Assembly: GCF_021474425.1 (NCBI RefSeq)
Contig: NZ_JAKEIP010000050.1
Location: forward strand, 1 to 43,673
Length of the DNA stretch: 43,673 nt
Direction: 5' to 3'
From: Streptomyces muensis
GTDB lineage: Bacteria > Actinomycetota > Actinomycetes > Streptomycetales > Streptomycetaceae
Shown piece after piece: positions 41,697 to 43,673 of the stretch; position 1 is the stretch's first letter; each line of letters starts with the position of its first letter. The notes beneath the pieces are model-generated. The model was not told the origin of the DNA and did no database searches. It was given only the letters and a program-made list of their open reading frames with translations. A program made the position numbers and the translations under genes.

Positions 41697-42344
41697 GTGA
41701 GCTTCTGGGAGTACCTGGGCAACCGCCACCAGCAGCTGTTCACCGACGCCCTGCAGCACGCCAGCGCCGTCTTCCAGTGCATGGTGGTGGCGACCCTGCT
41801 CGGGGTGCTGATCGGTGTGGTCACCTATCGCAGCGAGTGGGCCGGAAACCTCGCCACCCTGACCACCTCGGGCATTCTGACCATTCCGTCGCTCGCCATG
41901 ATCGGTCTGCTCATCCCGATCGTGGGGCTGGGCGTACCGCCCACGGTGATCACTCTGACCCTGTACGGCCTGCTGCCGATCGTGCGCAACTCGATCGTCG
42001 GGCTGCGCGGTGTCGACCCGACGCTGGTGGACGCGGCCCGCGGCATCGGGATGTCCCGGCTCACGCGGTTGCTGCGGGTGGAGCTGCCGCTGGCCTGGCC
42101 GCCGATCCTGACCGGGATCCGGGTCTCGACGCAGATGCTGATGGGCATCGCGGCCATCGCGGCGTACGCGTCCGGACCCGGGCTCGGCAATGTGATCTTC
42201 CGCGGTCTGGCCTCGCTGGGCAGCGCGAACGCGCTCAACCAGGTGCTCGCGGGCACGCTCGGGATCATCGTCCTTGCGCTGCTGTTCGACGCCGCGTACG
42301 TCCTGATCGGGCGGCTGACCATTCCCAGGGGGATCCGTGTCTGA
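41697..42344 (+). CDS. Glycine-betaine/choline-type ABC transporter permease (OpuB/ProW-like)
   Basis: The product is 215 aa from GTG at 41697. It has five or six hydrophobic segments, and the EAA-loop SIVGLRGVDPTLVDAARGIGMSRLTRLLRVELPLAWPPILTGIRVS is strong. LTTSGILTIPSLAMIGLLIPIVGLG is typical of osmolyte permeases. Its stop overlaps the start of the ATPase gene by 8 nt, so translation is coupled. It imports compatible solutes with a binding protein not yet seen in the window. Confidence 0.92.
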   Translation: MSFWEYLGNRHQQLFTDALQHASAVFQCMVVATLLGVLIGVVTYRSEWAGNLATLTTSGILTIPSLAMIGLLIPIVGLGVPPTVITLTLYGLLPIVRNSIVGLRGVDPTLVDAARGIGMSRLTRLLRVELPLAWPPILTGIRVSTQMLMGIAAIAAYASGPGLGNVIFRGLASLGSANALNQVLAGTLGIIVLALLFDAAYVLIGRLTIPRGIRV

Positions 42345-43644
42345 GTACGGCAGCACCGCCGACGCCCCCGCCGGCACCACGGCCGACGCTCCACCCGACG
42401 CCGCCGGTGGCACCGGGGAGCATCACGGCGCCGCCATCGAGCTGGAGAACCTGACCAAGCGGTATCCGGGCAGCCCGCAGCCGGCCGTGGACAACGTGAA
42501 CATGGAGATCAAGGCGGGCGAGGTGGTCATCTTCGTCGGCCCTTCCGGCTGCGGAAAGTCGACCACGCTCAAGATGATCAACCGGTTGATCGAACCGACC
42601 GGCGGCCGTATCCGCATCGGCGGCGAGGACGTCACCGACATCGACCCCGTGAAGCTGCGCCGCAAGGTCGGCTACGCGATCCAGTCCGCAGGCCTCTTCC
42701 CGCACATGACGGTCGCCCAGAACATCGCGCTGGTGCCGAAGATGATCGGCTGGCCGAAGGCACGGATCAGCGACCGGGTCGAGGAGCTGCTCGACCTCGT
42801 CGGCCTCGATCCCGGGGAGTTCCACGGCCGCTATCCGCGTCAGCTCTCCGGTGGCCAGCAGCAACGCGTGGGAGTGGCGAGGGCGCTGGCCGCCGATCCG
42901 CCCGTGCTGCTGATGGACGAGCCGTTCGGCGCGGTCGACCCGATCACCCGTGATCATCTCCAGGACGAGCTGATCAGGCTCCAGCACGAACTGCACAAGA
43001 CGATCGTCTTCGTCACGCACGACTTCGACGAGGCGATCAAGCTCGGCGACCGGATCGCCGTGCTGCGCGAACGGTCCCACATCGCTCAGTTCGACACCCC
43101 CGAGGCGATCCTCACCAACCCGGCGGACGACTTCGTGTCCGGGTTCGTGGGCGCCGGGGCGGCGCTGAAGCGGCTGAACCTGACCCGCGTACGGGATGTG
43201 GAGATCACCGACTACCCCACGGTGACCGTCGACGACCCGCTCCAGGAGATCTTCAACCGGCTCCGCTCCAGCGGCACCAACGAAATCCTGCTGCTCGACA
43301 AGCGCCGACGGCCGTACAAGTGGCTGCGGCGCGGTGATCTGATGCGGGCCAGGGGTTCGCTGGCGCGGGCCGGGACGCTGGTCACCGACACGGTGACGCG
43401 GGACGCCACGCTGCGGGACGCCCTGGAGGCGGTCCTCACCGACAACGCGGGGCGGGTCGTGGTGACCGGGCGGCGCGGTGAGTACACGGGCGTCGTCGAC
43501 ATGGAGACGCTGATGAACTCGGTGCACGAACTGCTGGAGGCGGACCGTCTGGAGGCGCTGGAGGCCCAGCACGACCTGGAGGAGACACGGGCCGACCTGA
43601 CGCACGCCGAGCAGGAGGGCGACGCGGGGGAGAAGAAGGCGTGA
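42337..43644 (+). CDS. Glycine-betaine/proline ABC transporter ATP-binding protein with CBS domains (OpuA-type)
   Basis: The product is 435 aa. Walker A is GPSGCGKST (about 68-76), followed by QSAGLFPHMTVAQN (Q-loop), LSGGQQQRVGVARAL, VLLMDEPFGAVD (Walker B) and VFVTHDFDEAIKLGD. The C-terminal third (about 290-410) holds two CBS modules (VTVDDPLQEIFNRLRSSGTNEILLLD and TRDATLRDALEAVLTDNAGRVVVTG), which in OpuA sense ionic strength or c-di-AMP. A Pro/Ala-rich 25-residue N-terminus is unusual for this family. The stop overlaps the next start by 4 nt. Confidence 0.94.
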   Translation: MSEYGSTADAPAGTTADAPPDAAGGTGEHHGAAIELENLTKRYPGSPQPAVDNVNMEIKAGEVVIFVGPSGCGKSTTLKMINRLIEPTGGRIRIGGEDVTDIDPVKLRRKVGYAIQSAGLFPHMTVAQNIALVPKMIGWPKARISDRVEELLDLVGLDPGEFHGRYPRQLSGGQQQRVGVARALAADPPVLLMDEPFGAVDPITRDHLQDELIRLQHELHKTIVFVTHDFDEAIKLGDRIAVLRERSHIAQFDTPEAILTNPADDFVSGFVGAGAALKRLNLTRVRDVEITDYPTVTVDDPLQEIFNRLRSSGTNEILLLDKRRRPYKWLRRGDLMRARGSLARAGTLVTDTVTRDATLRDALEAVLTDNAGRVVVTGRRGEYTGVVDMETLMNSVHELLEADRLEALEAQHDLEETRADLTHAEQEGDAGEKKA

Positions 43645-43673
43645 GCGGCCCGGAGACTCCGAGGGCGGGGGCG
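43641..43673 (+). CDS. Start of the next ABC-operon gene (partial, runs off window)
   Basis: A GTGA overlap at 43641-43644 joins the ATPase stop to a GTG start, the usual coupling in osmolyte ABC operons. Only about 11 codons are visible (VSGPETPRAGA), too few for a product call; a second permease or a binding protein is expected. Confidence 0.55.
   Translation, partial: MSGPETPRAGA

Overview
The window is a 43.7 kb piece of a Streptomyces chromosome. The basis is very high G+C with strong third-position GC, an SsgA-like sporulation protein, DasR operators in front of N-acetylglucosamine PTS genes, one rare TTA (bldA) codon, and a gene order that from memory resembles the S. coelicolor core region around SCO2897-SCO2929. 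I saw no transposase, prophage module or CRISPR array. The content is mostly core chromosome, and the interest lies in its regulatory elements and in a few unusual proteins.

Left part (1-13 kb): a 124-bp tandem duplication built on a dispersed intergenic repeat; a VOC-family protein; a Tat-exported alginate-lyase-family protein with a sortase-type LAATG tail; an MFS transporter; a DUF445 membrane protein divergent from a GDSL esterase; a DUF1707/LiaF-like protein; a three-gene ABC-2 exporter operon whose first gene carries a TTA codon; and a bifunctional class A penicillin-binding protein with a long Gly/Thr/Asp tail.

Middle part (13-21 kb): a SugE/Gdx-type SMR exporter preceded by a probable guanidine-III riboswitch; a GroES-like protein; a DUF3618 protein; peroxiredoxin Q (bcp); tRNA-Leu(UAG); rdgB and rph around a small secreted protein; and the GlcNAc PTS locus (EIIB nagF divergent from two EIIC genes, nagE1 and nagE2) with one DasR site between nagF and nagE1 and a palindromic double site before nagE2. 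The locus closes with a strong bidirectional terminator.

Right-middle part (20-30 kb): an MBL-fold hydrolase; a small hypothetical protein; a membrane-anchored PemK/MazF-like protein; and the complete sulfur-carrier cysteine pathway, mec (JAMM protease), a 31-aa cysteine leader peptide, cysO and cysM. The CysO tail extends two residues past the Gly-Gly. Then come an amino-acid permease, clpS with a DUF2017 gene, and the NAD-salvage pair pncB and pncA with a palindrome over the pncB promoter.

Right part (29.5-43.7 kb): a small conserved protein; an M6 immune-inhibitor-A-type protease with an AT-rich upstream region rich in TTGAC repeats; a small membrane protein; two RDD proteins; an SsgA-like protein, probably ssgG; a GlcD-type FAD oxidase; a TPR protein; a protein I tentatively place with phage-RBP/TagC-type beta-propellers; hppD divergent from an Lrp/AsnC regulator; and the start of an OpuA-type osmolyte ABC operon that runs off the window.

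Several genes (bcp, rph, the PemK-like gene, mec, the cysteine leader, pncB) have a TANNNT -10 box 6-8 nt before their start codon, which suggests leaderless transcripts. A 29-nt core is repeated five times in gene-flanking gaps. Wherever the flanking gene is visible, the core lies downstream of it on the transcribed strand, which suggests a 3'-end element.
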